A stretch of DNA of 11,668 nt from Deltaproteobacteria bacterium. Lineage in GTDB: Bacteria; Desulfobacterota; Desulfarculia; Adiutricales; Adiutricaceae. Positions 1 to 6,281 of this stretch are shown here, one piece after another. The DNA lies in the NCBI GenBank assembly GCA_031279155.1, contig JAITJB010000122.1, forward strand, positions 1 through 11,668, written 5' to 3'. The translations under genes were made by a program, and so were the position numbers. The stretch's first letter is position 1. Each line of letters starts with the position of its first letter. Under the pieces are notes generated by a model. It had not been told where the DNA came from. It made no database searches and saw only the letters and a program-made list of their open reading frames with translations.

Positions 1-32
1 GTATGGTTATTGGGCTGTTAGCGCCATCACGC

Positions 33-59
33 GTCCTAAATCTTAGCTGTCCTAAATCT
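33..59. repeat. 11-bp direct repeat, two copies
   Basis: GTCCTAAATCT occurs at 33-43 and again at 49-59, a 16-bp period. It lies in non-coding DNA and is of the same short-period kind as the other reiterations in this window. No function is visible. Confidence 0.6.
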
Positions 60-233
60 CGGCCAGGTGTCCCGACGTTTTTCGTTATGGCCTTAGTTGG
101 CGCACCAAAAGCATCAAGATGTCGCCTCGAGGGGTATCTTATCTCGTTTCCAGCTTTCCAAAAATTAGCCGCTACGATAGCGCCCAGGGCCAAATCGATT
201 TCGTTATCCTTTTGGCCGATTTTTGGTTTTGGG

Positions 234-272
234 TTGCTCGGCTTTTTGATTGCTCGGCCTTTGTTGCTCGCC
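234..272. repeat. 9-bp direct repeat, three copies
   Basis: TTGCTCGGC is at 234-242 and 250-258, with a one-base variant TTGCTCGCC at 264-272 (periods 16 and 14). It is embedded in a T/G-rich stretch of the gene-poor upstream region. It could be a slippage product or a set of weak protein-binding sites; nothing in the sequence decides between these. Confidence 0.55.
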
Positions 273-412
273 ACCCCATGTTACCGTGAGGCAGTTTTTC
301 TGGCTATATGTTCCTTAGGCCAGCTAAACAGTATACGTAGGCCTCCTTTTAATTCGAATAGGCCTTAGGAAAACGCTTTGATCTTTGGTTTATCTGGAAA
401 AAGAATCGAGAT

Positions 413-444
413 TGACTAAAAAAAACAGCCACTGACTAAAAAAA
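413..444. repeat. 12-bp direct repeat TGACTAAAAAAA, two copies
   Basis: TGACTAAAAAAA begins at 413 (followed by one further A) and recurs at 433-444, a 20-bp period, close to two helical turns. It lies in the AT-rich part of the upstream region, about 320 bp before the proposed nuo promoter. A binding site for an architectural or regulatory protein is possible but unsupported. Confidence 0.5.
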
Positions 445-766
445 GTCTAGGTTTACCTGTACCAAAGCTATTAACTTTTATCCACGCTAGCAATCAAGCT
501 TGAAAAAGTGGTAGGGTTGAAACTTACGCACTACTTTTGTTAACAATCTATTTTTATGTTTTTTTTCTTTTCTTGGGCGTAATCCAGACGTCCGCATGTA
601 AAATCCAAACATTTTTTTGAAAAAGCTCTTTACAAAATCCAACGTTTAGGTTAAAGTCAATCCTCGACGCTCAAAAAAAAATCCCCTAAGGAATCCAAGC
701 CTTGACCTACTCAAAACGAGAGAAAAATTTTTACAGCCTTTTGTCCACAATTAACTAGTGTAAAAC

Positions 767-796
767 TTGACAAGTTTAACCCATATAACTTATAGT
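767..796 (+). promoter_or_regulatory. Putative sigma70-type promoter of the nuo operon
   Basis: A perfect -35 box TTGACA (767-772) is followed after 18 bp by TATAGT (791-796), a five-of-six match to the -10 consensus. Transcription would start near 803, giving a leader of about 208 nt before nuoA. The surroundings are AT-rich, and this is the best promoter-like match found ahead of the operon. An alternative -10, TATAAC at 784-789, is too close to the -35. The assignment rests on sequence match only. Confidence 0.55.
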
Positions 797-799
797 TTA

Positions 800-859
800 G
801 GAACTCTGAAAAGTTCCCAAGCCAGAGCTTTCGGAGAAACACTAAAAGCTCTGGCTTGG
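800..859 (+). promoter_or_regulatory. Leader hairpins: 6-bp stem then perfect 15-bp stem
   Basis: GGAACT (800-805) can pair with AGTTCC (812-817). Next to it CCAAGCCAGAGCTTT (817-831) is the exact reverse complement of 845-859, giving a 15-bp stem with a 13-nt loop. The two stems share base 817. They sit at the very start of the predicted nuo transcript. There is no T-run after the long stem, so it is not a standard intrinsic terminator. It may protect the 5' end of the mRNA or be a protein or regulatory target. The pairing is seen directly; the role is inferred. Confidence 0.55.
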
Positions 860-942
860 AGCCAAAAAACTGAAACCGAAAATCAGCCTTCGGGTCATAC
901 AAATCTAAACCTCTTCCTAAACCCTGCCGCCCTTTTTCTAAA

Positions 943-989
943 GCCCCTTATTTTGGGGCCATATCACAACCGCCCTTATCTAAGAGGGC
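943..989 (+). promoter_or_regulatory. Two small GC hairpins upstream of the nuoA ribosome-binding site
   Basis: GCCCC (943-947) pairs with GGGGC (955-959), and GCCCT (972-976) pairs with AGGGC (985-989). GGGC (956-959) can alternatively pair with GCCC (972-975), so the two hairpins and the middle pairing are mutually exclusive. They end 11 nt before the AGGTGAG Shine-Dalgarno region (1001-1007) of nuoA. This could tune nuoA translation, but each stem is only 5 bp and the effect is unproven. Confidence 0.4.
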
Positions 990-1010
990 CAAACCAAATT
1001 AGGTGAGAGA

Positions 1011-1391
1011 ATGGTTTTTGACACACTCCACCTGGCCATCATCGTATTTTTGGCAGCTGCCGCCATATTTGCGGTTTCACCACTTTTGATCGCTGCCCTA
1101 ATTGCTCCACGCAATCGCGGCGGTGATTACCGGATGCCTTTTGAATGCGGTATCAGACCCTTGGGCCGGGCCTGGGATCACCATGGTTTTAATTACCATA
1201 TCTACGCTTTGATCTTCTTGGCCTTCGACGTTGATATCCTCTACCTCTATCCCGTCGGCGTGGCCTATCGCAGCTTAACTGGCTGGCTGCCGCTTTGGGA
1301 GCTGAGCTTCTTTCTTTTCTTCGTGCTCTTAGCCGTAGTATATTTTCAAGCCAAAGGGGTATTCCAATGGACGCGCCGGATAGAGATGTAA
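1011..1391 (+). CDS. nuoA: NADH-quinone oxidoreductase subunit A
   Basis: NuoA is a small membrane subunit at the junction between the quinone-binding peripheral arm and the membrane arm of complex I. The 126-residue product has three hydrophobic segments (about 8-32, 62-82, 93-116) separated by the signature loop PFECGIRPLG (43-52), whose Cys lies near the quinone entrance in the family. The conserved acidic motif reads FDVD (72-75), where most homologues have FDVE. Length is normal for the family. The start at 1011 is preceded by AGGTGAG at 1001-1007. It is the first gene of the operon and its last 25 bp overlap nuoB, which suggests translational coupling. Confidence 0.96.
   Translation: MVFDTLHLAIIVFLAAAAIFAVSPLLIAALIAPRNRGGDYRMPFECGIRPLGRAWDHHGFNYHIYALIFLAFDVDILYLYPVGVAYRSLTGWLPLWELSFFLFFVLLAVVYFQAKGVFQWTRRIEM
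1354..1359 (+). promoter_or_regulatory. Ribosome-binding site fixing the nuoB start
   Basis: AAGGGG lies 7 nt before the ATG at 1367, inside the end of nuoA. It supports that start over the upstream in-frame ATG at 1295, which would add 24 residues translated from within nuoA and has no homologous N-terminus. Confidence 0.65.
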
Positions 1392-1930
1392 AACCGCTCC
1401 CTCGGGCCCAATCGGAGGTACGGCCGCCGCTTATCAACCTTAAGCCCTTAAACTGGTTTTTCGATATCAACCGGGCCATGAGCCTGTGGCCAGTGACCTT
1501 TGGCTTAGCTTGTTGCGCTATCGAGATGATGTCCGTCAGTATGTCGCGCTTTGATATCGCCCGCTTTGGGGCTGAGGTCTTCAGGCCTTCGGTGCGCCAG
1601 GCTGACCTAATGATGGTTACAGGTACCGTCAACAAAAAAATGGCTCCAGCCCTCGTCCGCCTCTACGAGCAGATGCCGGCGCCCAAGTTCGTCATGGCCT
1701 GCGGCAACTGCGCCATCAGCGGCGGCCCCTTTAAGTTTGAGGGGCAATACAATGTCGTTGAGGGCGTTGACCAGTTGGTGCCGGTGGATATCTACGTTCC
1801 GGGCTGTCCACCGAGACCAGAGGCCATTTTGGAAGGCGTCTTTGCCATCCAAGAAAAAATTACTGGACGCCGCTGGTGGCCTCTTCCCGAAGAGCTGCCG
1901 CCTGATCCCGCGCCCAAAAGTAAGAAATAA
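1367..1930 (+). CDS. nuoB: NADH-quinone oxidoreductase subunit B
   Basis: NuoB carries the terminal iron-sulfur cluster N2, which passes electrons to quinone. With the start at 1367 the protein is 187 residues, a normal length. The adjacent cysteines in FGLACCAIEMM (C49, C50), C115 in NCAISGG and C147 in PGCPP are the four expected N2 ligands, and all are present. An additional cysteine, C112 in MACGNC, precedes the third ligand. The Lys/Pro-rich tail (about 175-187) is unremarkable. The gene overlaps nuoA by 25 bp and is followed by a 56-bp spacer with a small CCTTAA reiteration before nuoC. An upstream ATG at 1295 is possible but unlikely. Confidence 0.96.
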   Translation: MDAPDRDVKPLPRAQSEVRPPLINLKPLNWFFDINRAMSLWPVTFGLACCAIEMMSVSMSRFDIARFGAEVFRPSVRQADLMMVTGTVNKKMAPALVRLYEQMPAPKFVMACGNCAISGGPFKFEGQYNVVEGVDQLVPVDIYVPGCPPRPEAILEGVFAIQEKITGRRWWPLPEELPPDPAPKSKK

Positions 1931-1949
1931 CCTTAAACCTTAACCTTAC
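1931..1949. repeat. CCTTAA microrepeat after the nuoB stop
   Basis: Directly after the nuoB stop come CCTTAAA, CCTTAA and CCTTAC, three near-identical 6-7-bp units, two of which contain TAA. It resembles, on a smaller scale, the arrays after nuoC and nuoH. No function is evident. Confidence 0.5.
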
Positions 1950-1976
1950 CCGCGCCCAATTGCCAGGCGTTTGAGT

Positions 1977-1980
1977 GGAG
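1977..1980 (+). promoter_or_regulatory. Ribosome-binding site fixing the nuoC start
   Basis: GGAG lies 6 nt before the ATG at 1987. The alternative GTG at 1975 overlaps this motif and has no Shine-Dalgarno sequence of its own, so the ATG is preferred. Confidence 0.55.
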
Positions 1981-1986
1981 CCCCTG

Positions 1987-2520
1987 ATGCCCAGTTTAGA
2001 CGATCGGATCGCTCGATTTAAAGAAATCGGTGTGCTGGCTATCTCCCGCCACGATTTCTCCAAAGAGGGTCTGGTCCTGTCAGCTGTCGTCGCGACGTAT
2101 AATTTATTAGACATAGCCAAAGAACTCTTCAACGATGGCTTCACCCTTTTGGATGTTTCCACCTTAGAAGCTGCCGAAGGTTTTCTAGTTACCTACCATT
2201 TTGACAATATGTCAGCGCCTTGCCGCATCGCCATAAGGGTCCTGGCCCCAACCGATAAGCCTACAGTCCCAAGCTTGTACCCCATCTTCCAGGGCGCTGA
2301 ATGGCACGAGCGAGAGAGCTTTGACTTTTTTGGCGTGCGCTTTATTGGTAACCCTAACCTTGTGCCGTTGTTACTACCTGACGATTTTTCAGGGCCGCCG
2401 CCTCTGAGAAAATCTTCGGAAAATGTAGCCCCACTCTCAGCTTTAGGGCTTTTCGGAACCGTAGAAACAGCTGTACCTTCTTGGGAGAACATCATCGCCC
2501 CCAAGACTAAAGACGCTTAA
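1987..2520 (+). CDS. nuoC: NADH-quinone oxidoreductase subunit C (30-kDa subunit)
   Basis: NuoC is a soluble scaffold subunit of the hydrophilic arm; it packs against NuoD and carries no cofactor. The product has 177 residues when started at ATG 1987. The family signature ERESFDFFGV (108-117), the form here of the usual ERE-x-(Y/F)-D-x-FG motif, is followed by a region ending in PLRK that corresponds to the usual HPLRKD motif. The motif is altered here, with no His and no following Asp. It is not fused to NuoD, unlike in Escherichia coli. Its stop codon lies inside the first unit of a 13-bp tandem repeat that fills the spacer to nuoD. A GTG start at 1975 would add four residues. Confidence 0.92.
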   Translation: MPSLDDRIARFKEIGVLAISRHDFSKEGLVLSAVVATYNLLDIAKELFNDGFTLLDVSTLEAAEGFLVTYHFDNMSAPCRIAIRVLAPTDKPTVPSLYPIFQGAEWHERESFDFFGVRFIGNPNLVPLLLPDDFSGPPPLRKSSENVAPLSALGLFGTVETAVPSWENIIAPKTKDA

Positions 2521-2589
2521 CCAAGACGCCTTACCAAAATGCTTAACAAAGCTGCTTAACCAAGCCGCTTAACAAAGACTCTTAACCAA
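2512..2589. repeat. 13-bp tandem repeat, six units, starting in the nuoC stop
   Basis: Six consecutive 13-bp units occupy 2512-2524, 2525-2537, 2538-2550, 2551-2563, 2564-2576 and 2577-2589. The first reads GACGCTTAACCAA, the fourth GCTGCTTAACCAA, and the others differ by a few bases. The first unit contains the nuoC stop TAA (2518-2520). TAA recurs at the same offset in units 3 to 6 (2544, 2557, 2570, 2583); unit 2 has TTA instead. Because 13 is not a multiple of three, stops fall in all three frames. The array ends just before the GGGAG ribosome-binding site of nuoD. Confidence 0.9.
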
Positions 2590-2600
2590 CGGGAGCCTCT

Positions 2601-3794
2601 ATGGACCGGTTGAATTTCATAAACCCCTTCGGCGTGCGCTACCAACCCGACATGGTATCTGGCGATTTTTACACCAAAAACTTCGCCAAAGGCGCCGCTG
2701 AAAATACCATCATCTTAAACCTAGGCCCCCAGCATCCTTCTACCCACGGGGTTTTAAGGGTCATCGTCGAGCTTGACGGGGAATACGTCATTAGAGCCGA
2801 ACCGGTTTTAGGCTACCTCCACCGCATGCATGACAAGATGGGCGAGGTTAAGACGCCTTGGCAGTTTCTTCCCAACATGGGCCGGGTCGATTACCTCCAC
2901 CCCATTGCCTGGAATTGGGCCCACGTGGGGGCGGTGGAAATGCTGGCCGGCATTAGCGTGCCTGAGCGAGCCGAATACCTAAGGGTTATCAGCTGCGAAC
3001 TTAACCGCATCTCCTCACACCTGGTCTGGTGGGGAGCCTTTGTCATGGATTTAGGCGGGGTAACCCCCATCCTCTACGCCTTTGAGGAACGCGAAAAAAT
3101 AAACGATATCCTTCAGATTGTAACTGGATCGCGGCTCACTATGAGCTACTTTCGGTTTGGCGGGGTCTGCGCCGATGCCGACGATAGGTTCCTTAAGCTT
3201 ATCGAACAGTTCATCCCCTATCTGCGCAAGCGCCTTAAAATGTACAAGGCCTTAGTTACCGATAACGTCATCTTAAGAAGGCGCCTGGAAAATGTCGGCC
3301 CCATGGGTCTTGATATCTGCCAGCGCTATGGGGCCACCGGCCCAATCTTAAGGGCGGCGGGACTAGCCAAAGATACAAGGCGCGATATCCCCTACGGCGT
3401 TTACTCAAAATTTGCCTTTCCCATCCCCTCTGGTCCAACAGACGACTGTTACGGTCGCTATCTGGTGCGCCTCCGCGAGATTGAAACGAGCTTACTGATA
3501 ATAGAACAGGCTATAAGCTCCCTACCTGACGGACCGATTGTGATCCCCAAAGCCCCCAAGCCCACCTTTAAGCTGCCGGCTGGCGAGAGCTATTTCGCCG
3601 TTGAGGGCGCAAGGGGCCAGGTGGCCGTCCACTTAGTCAGCGACGGGGGTAAAACCCCTTACCGCGTTAAACTGCGGGCCCCAGGCTTCAGTAACCTCTC
3701 GCTCTTCGCTGAGGCGGCTCGGGGAACGCTTTTAGCCGATGCCATTGCCATTTTGGGAAGCCTAGATCTAGTCATTCCCGAGGTCGACCGCTAA
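2601..3794 (+). CDS. nuoD: NADH-quinone oxidoreductase subunit D (49-kDa subunit)
   Basis: NuoD forms most of the quinone-binding cavity next to cluster N2. The 397-residue product has the family signature GPQHPSTHGVLR (42-53), with H45 or H49 corresponding to the quinone-ligating His, and Tyr98 in GRVDYLHP at the place of the conserved quinone-contacting Tyr. The C-terminus ends GSLDLVIPEVDR, the normal family ending with Pro where Gly is usual. It lacks the N- and C-terminal CxxC pairs of NiFe hydrogenase large subunits, so it is not a hydrogenase. The first 35 residues are less conserved. The start is supported by GGGAG (2591-2595) 5 nt upstream. A 35-bp spacer leads to nuoH, with no nuoE, F or G between them. 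Confidence 0.96.
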   Translation: MDRLNFINPFGVRYQPDMVSGDFYTKNFAKGAAENTIILNLGPQHPSTHGVLRVIVELDGEYVIRAEPVLGYLHRMHDKMGEVKTPWQFLPNMGRVDYLHPIAWNWAHVGAVEMLAGISVPERAEYLRVISCELNRISSHLVWWGAFVMDLGGVTPILYAFEEREKINDILQIVTGSRLTMSYFRFGGVCADADDRFLKLIEQFIPYLRKRLKMYKALVTDNVILRRRLENVGPMGLDICQRYGATGPILRAAGLAKDTRRDIPYGVYSKFAFPIPSGPTDDCYGRYLVRLREIETSLLIIEQAISSLPDGPIVIPKAPKPTFKLPAGESYFAVEGARGQVAVHLVSDGGKTPYRVKLRAPGFSNLSLFAEAARGTLLADAIAILGSLDLVIPEVDR

Positions 3795-3829
3795 GACGGG
3801 TCGATATTAACCTAACCCGGGGCAGGGAT

Positions 3830-4804
3830 ATGGAACTTTCTATAGCCAGTTTCGTTCAGATATTTGTAGCCGTTCTTTTGATCATAGGTTTAATGGTTGG
3901 TAACGCCGTGGTCATGGTCTATTTTGAGCGCAAGGGCGCAGGCTTTATCCAGCGCCGGCCAGGGCCCTACGAAGTCGGTCCTTGGGGCACCATCCAAGCT
4001 GTTTGCGACTCGATGAAACTCTTAGGTAAGCAGATTTTCGTCCCCGGTAACGTCGATTGGATACTCTACTTTGCCGCGCCAATTTTGGCCTTTTTCCCGG
4101 TCCTTTTACTTTTCTTACCCATCCCCTTTGGGCCGTATTTAACCGGCTTAAAAGTCGATGACGGCATCCTCTTAATCTTAGCTTTTGCCGGTTTTGGGGT
4201 CATAAGTAACATCTTAGCGGGTTGGGCCTCCAACAATAAGTTTGGCCTCTTGGGGGCCGCTAGAGCCGTATCTCAGTCGATTGCCTACGAGATACCTATG
4301 ATATTGGCCCTTCTGGCCGTGGTCTTTCTATCGGGCTCGCTAAATCTCTCTGAGATCGTTGAAAACCAAGGCTCTTGGCCCTGGCAGTGGAATATTTTCG
4401 TTCAGCCGCTGGCATTTTTTATCTATCTGGTCAGCATGGTCGGGGAAACTAACCGGGCTCCATTCGATCTGCCGGAAGCTGAAAGCGAGCTTACAGCCGG
4501 CTTCCACACCGAATACTCGTGCATGGGTTTTGCGCTATTTTTCCTATCAGAGTATGCCAACATGCTCTTGGTCTCCTTTGTCTGCGCCACCTTCTTCTTA
4601 GGCGGCTGGCGGGGACCATTTCTAGACGGCTTTTGGTGGACCTTTATTAAGGCTTACGTCTTAATGCTCTTTATCGTTTGGATTCGCTGGACCTTTCCTA
4701 GAGTCCGCTTCGATCAGCTTTTAAATCTAAACTGGCGCTGGCTTTTGCCCCTGGCCATTATTAACCTTTGGATCACAGCTGTGGCCATAAAATTTTTCGA
4801 TTAA
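3830..4804 (+). CDS. nuoH: NADH-quinone oxidoreductase subunit H
   Basis: NuoH is the membrane subunit that anchors the peripheral arm and completes the quinone chamber. The 324-residue, strongly hydrophobic product has the expected motifs. These are FERKGAGFIQRRPGP with VGPWG from residue 32 on, and the long conserved cytoplasmic loop at about 205-230 (GETNRAPFDLPEAE, then AGFHTEYS), whose acidic residues couple quinone reduction to proton transfer. The family has eight transmembrane helices, and hydrophobic stretches here fit that. The start ATG at 3830 follows GGGGCAGGGAT. Its last codons and stop form the first unit of a 14-bp tandem array. Confidence 0.96.
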   Translation: MELSIASFVQIFVAVLLIIGLMVGNAVVMVYFERKGAGFIQRRPGPYEVGPWGTIQAVCDSMKLLGKQIFVPGNVDWILYFAAPILAFFPVLLLFLPIPFGPYLTGLKVDDGILLILAFAGFGVISNILAGWASNNKFGLLGAARAVSQSIAYEIPMILALLAVVFLSGSLNLSEIVENQGSWPWQWNIFVQPLAFFIYLVSMVGETNRAPFDLPEAESELTAGFHTEYSCMGFALFFLSEYANMLLVSFVCATFFLGGWRGPFLDGFWWTFIKAYVLMLFIVWIRWTFPRVRFDQLLNLNWRWLLPLAIINLWITAVAIKFFD

Positions 4805-4866
4805 AGTTTTTCGATTAAAGTTTCTGGCCTAAAATTTCTCGCCTAAAATTTTTCGGATAAAATTTC
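4789..4866. repeat. 14-bp tandem repeat, five units plus a partial, starting in the nuoH end
   Basis: Units of 14 bp occupy 4789-4802, 4803-4816, 4817-4830, 4831-4844 and 4845-4858, with a partial copy after. Unit 1 is AAAATTTTTCGATT and unit 4 AAAATTTCTCGCCT. Unit 1 encodes the end of NuoH. Every junction between units reads TAA: 4802 (the nuoH stop), 4816, 4830, 4844 and 4858, so the stops rotate through all three frames. The array is followed by an AT-rich stretch and a weak ribosome-binding site for nuoI. Confidence 0.9.
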
Positions 4867-4892
4867 TTACTTTTTAATATTACGGATCCAAA

Positions 4893-5342
4893 ATGCTCAA
4901 AGCTATCATCGACAACATTAAAGGCCTTTACAGTTTATTGGTGGGCCTATCGATTACCGGGCGGTTTTTATTAAGCCCCCGGCAAACTGTCCACTATCCT
5001 AGAAAGGTCATAGAACCGGAAAACATGGCCTCCTATCGCGGGCCGCTAGAATTAGTCCCCGGCGACCCTGACCCGGCTCAGAGCCGCTGCATAAGTTGCC
5101 AGATGTGCGTTCGGGCCTGCCCTGGCCACTGCTTAACGGTAACAAAGGGAGCTAGCGGTAAATCCCCGGAGGTCTGGCTCTACGATTTTACCCTCTGCTG
5201 CTTGTGCGCGGCCTGCGTTGAGTCCTGCCCAACAGGGGCCATCAGGTTTTCCCACAAGGTCTACCTGGTAGCTGACAGTCGCGAGGCGCTCCACCTAGAT
5301 CTTTTAGGCCAGCTTAAATCTTCGGCCAAACAAACCTCATAA
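4893..5342 (+). CDS. nuoI: NADH-quinone oxidoreductase subunit I, 2x[4Fe-4S]
   Basis: NuoI is a ferredoxin-like subunit of the peripheral arm holding clusters N6a and N6b, which feed electrons to N2 in NuoB. The 149-residue product has two complete CxxCxxCxxxCP motifs: C66, C69, C72, C76 and C102, C105, C108, C112. An amphipathic N-terminal region (about 1-30) probably lies against the membrane, as in the family. Spacing from nuoH is 88 bp and is mostly repeat. Only a weak Shine-Dalgarno sequence (CGGA, 4883-4886) precedes ATG 4893. With no nuoEFG here, this subunit is a plausible entry point for electrons from ferredoxin or another partner, which is inference. Confidence 0.96.
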   Translation: MLKAIIDNIKGLYSLLVGLSITGRFLLSPRQTVHYPRKVIEPENMASYRGPLELVPGDPDPAQSRCISCQMCVRACPGHCLTVTKGASGKSPEVWLYDFTLCCLCAACVESCPTGAIRFSHKVYLVADSREALHLDLLGQLKSSAKQTS

Positions 5343-5352
5343 AGGAACGGGC

Positions 5353-5961
5353 ATGGATAGAATAATCTCACAAATCCTTTCGGCCATCCGCGCCCCCTTA
5401 GACGCCCTTGAGACTATGCTCGCGGCCTGGCTGCCCGGTCAAGAGATTGCCGCCTTGGTGGCTTACGCTCTATACGTCATTTTAATCATCGCGGGCGGAC
5501 TAATAGCCATTGGCTCAAGAAATTTAGTTAGGGCCATGATGGGCTTAATACTTACGTTTTTGGGCGTAGCCGGGCTATATCTCCTTTTGGCCAGCCCATT
5601 TTTGGCCTTCATGCAGCTTTTAATTTACATCGGAGCCGTGGGGGTGCTGGTCTTCTTCGCCATCATGCTAACTAAAAACACATCCTTTGGCGAGGAAGCA
5701 AGTTTTCCTAAGCTCCCTAACATTATTTTGGGTTTCTTAGCCGGCCTAGCTCCCTTAGCCGTCTTAGGGCCCATAATGATTATAGCTGCCCCCAAAATTG
5801 GCGAAAGAACTTATCAGGCCACCGACACAGCTGAACTTGGCCGGGGCCTAATAACCTTTGATTTGGTGCCCTTTGAGCTGATATCAATCATTCTTCTGGT
5901 GGCCATGGCCGGGGCCGTCTTTCTAGCCTGGCGCCGCCCAGAAGCCAGGAGCCGCCGATGA
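5353..5961 (+). CDS. nuoJ: NADH-quinone oxidoreductase subunit J
   Basis: NuoJ is a membrane subunit next to NuoK and NuoA in the charged channel that transmits energy into the pumping arm. The 202-residue product contains the family pattern SRNLVRAMMG (about 55-64), then FLAFMQLLIYIGAVGVLVFF with the conserved Tyr of the third helix, and a C-terminal PFELISIILLVAMAGAV helix. Before the first membrane helix (from about 36) is an N-terminal stretch of some 30 residues that looks longer than in many homologues. The start ATG 5353 has AAAGGA 6 nt upstream, and it follows nuoI by 10 bp. Its TGA overlaps the nuoK ATG (ATGA at 5958-5961). Confidence 0.95.
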   Translation: MDRIISQILSAIRAPLDALETMLAAWLPGQEIAALVAYALYVILIIAGGLIAIGSRNLVRAMMGLILTFLGVAGLYLLLASPFLAFMQLLIYIGAVGVLVFFAIMLTKNTSFGEEASFPKLPNIILGFLAGLAPLAVLGPIMIIAAPKIGERTYQATDTAELGRGLITFDLVPFELISIILLVAMAGAVFLAWRRPEARSRR

Positions 5962-6278
5962 CCCCGTTAACCCTTTTTTGGCTGGCCTCTTTACTCCTTT
6001 TGTCTATCGGCATAGTGGGCCTGATAACCAGGCGGACTTTGGTGGGCATGCTGATAGGAGTAGAAATCATGCTTAATGGCGCCGGCCTTGCCATCGCCGC
6101 CGCCGCCAAGTGCACGGGCTTTTCTGAGGTCCACGGCCAACTAGCTACCCTCTTCGTCATGGGCTTGGCCGCCGCCGAAGCTACGCTAGTACTAGCCATG
6201 ATCTTAGTTGTTCAGCGCCGTTTCGGTAAGGTTACGGTACGCGATATCTCAGTTATTAAATCTCGGACGGAGGCTTAG
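5958..6278 (+). CDS. nuoK: NADH-quinone oxidoreductase subunit K
   Basis: NuoK is a three-helix membrane subunit (MrpC-like) whose buried glutamates carry the proton-coupling signal from the quinone site to the antiporter subunits. The 106-residue protein has both: E36 in GVEIMLNG and E74 in AAAEA, matching the two essential Glu of Escherichia coli NuoK. Its hydrophobic segments lie at about 3-22, 28-48 and 62-86, followed by a charged tail. The start overlaps the nuoJ stop by 4 bp, a typical coupled arrangement. It ends with TAG and is followed by a 68-bp spacer containing a possible micro-ORF. Confidence 0.97.
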   Translation: MTPLTLFWLASLLLLSIGIVGLITRRTLVGMLIGVEIMLNGAGLAIAAAAKCTGFSEVHGQLATLFVMGLAAAEATLVLAMILVVQRRFGKVTVRDISVIKSRTEA

Positions 6279-6281
6279 CCC

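Larger units (their letters stand above)
1..760. other. Gene-poor AT-rich upstream region, no recognisable gene
   Basis: I see no convincing gene here. A 121-codon open frame at 3-368 (+) has a composition unlike a real protein (no recognisable domain, mixed hydrophobic and Ser/Pro/Arg runs) and overlaps short direct repeats, so I treat it as chance or as a decayed remnant. From about 400 onward the sequence becomes rich in A and T homopolymers (for example runs near 551-571, 611-617 and 673-681). The hexamer AATCCA recurs at about 581, 602, 636 and 692. No tRNA, rRNA or insertion sequence end was recognised on either strand. A small RNA cannot be excluded. Confidence 0.5.

Noticed and set aside
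3..368. 121-codon open frame on the + strand
   Set aside because: No recognisable domain, unusual composition, and it runs through short direct repeats; most likely not a real gene.
673..695. Possible - strand terminator (weak stem followed by nine T)
   Set aside because: The stem is only a few pairs with G-T pairing, and no - strand gene lies upstream of it.
711..902. Open frame on the - strand opposite the leader
   Set aside because: It overlaps the proposed promoter and hairpins, and its product is low-complexity; chance ORF.
767..1006. 79-codon + strand frame before nuoA
   Set aside because: It spans the promoter, the 15-bp inverted repeat and the GC hairpins, and has no protein-like pattern.
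1295..1366. Upstream start for nuoB adding 24 residues
   Set aside because: The added segment is translated from within nuoA in another frame, and a good ribosome-binding site marks ATG 1367.
1189..1635. 148-codon - strand open frame across nuoA/nuoB
   Set aside because: Shadow of strongly conserved genes on the + strand; arginine-rich product without a family.
2512..2589. CRISPR-like array
   Set aside because: Units are 13 bp, directly contiguous and without spacers; a simple tandem repeat.
2601..3794. NiFe hydrogenase large subunit (group 4) instead of NuoD
   Set aside because: The N- and C-terminal CxxC metal-binding motifs are missing, while NuoD quinone-site residues are present.
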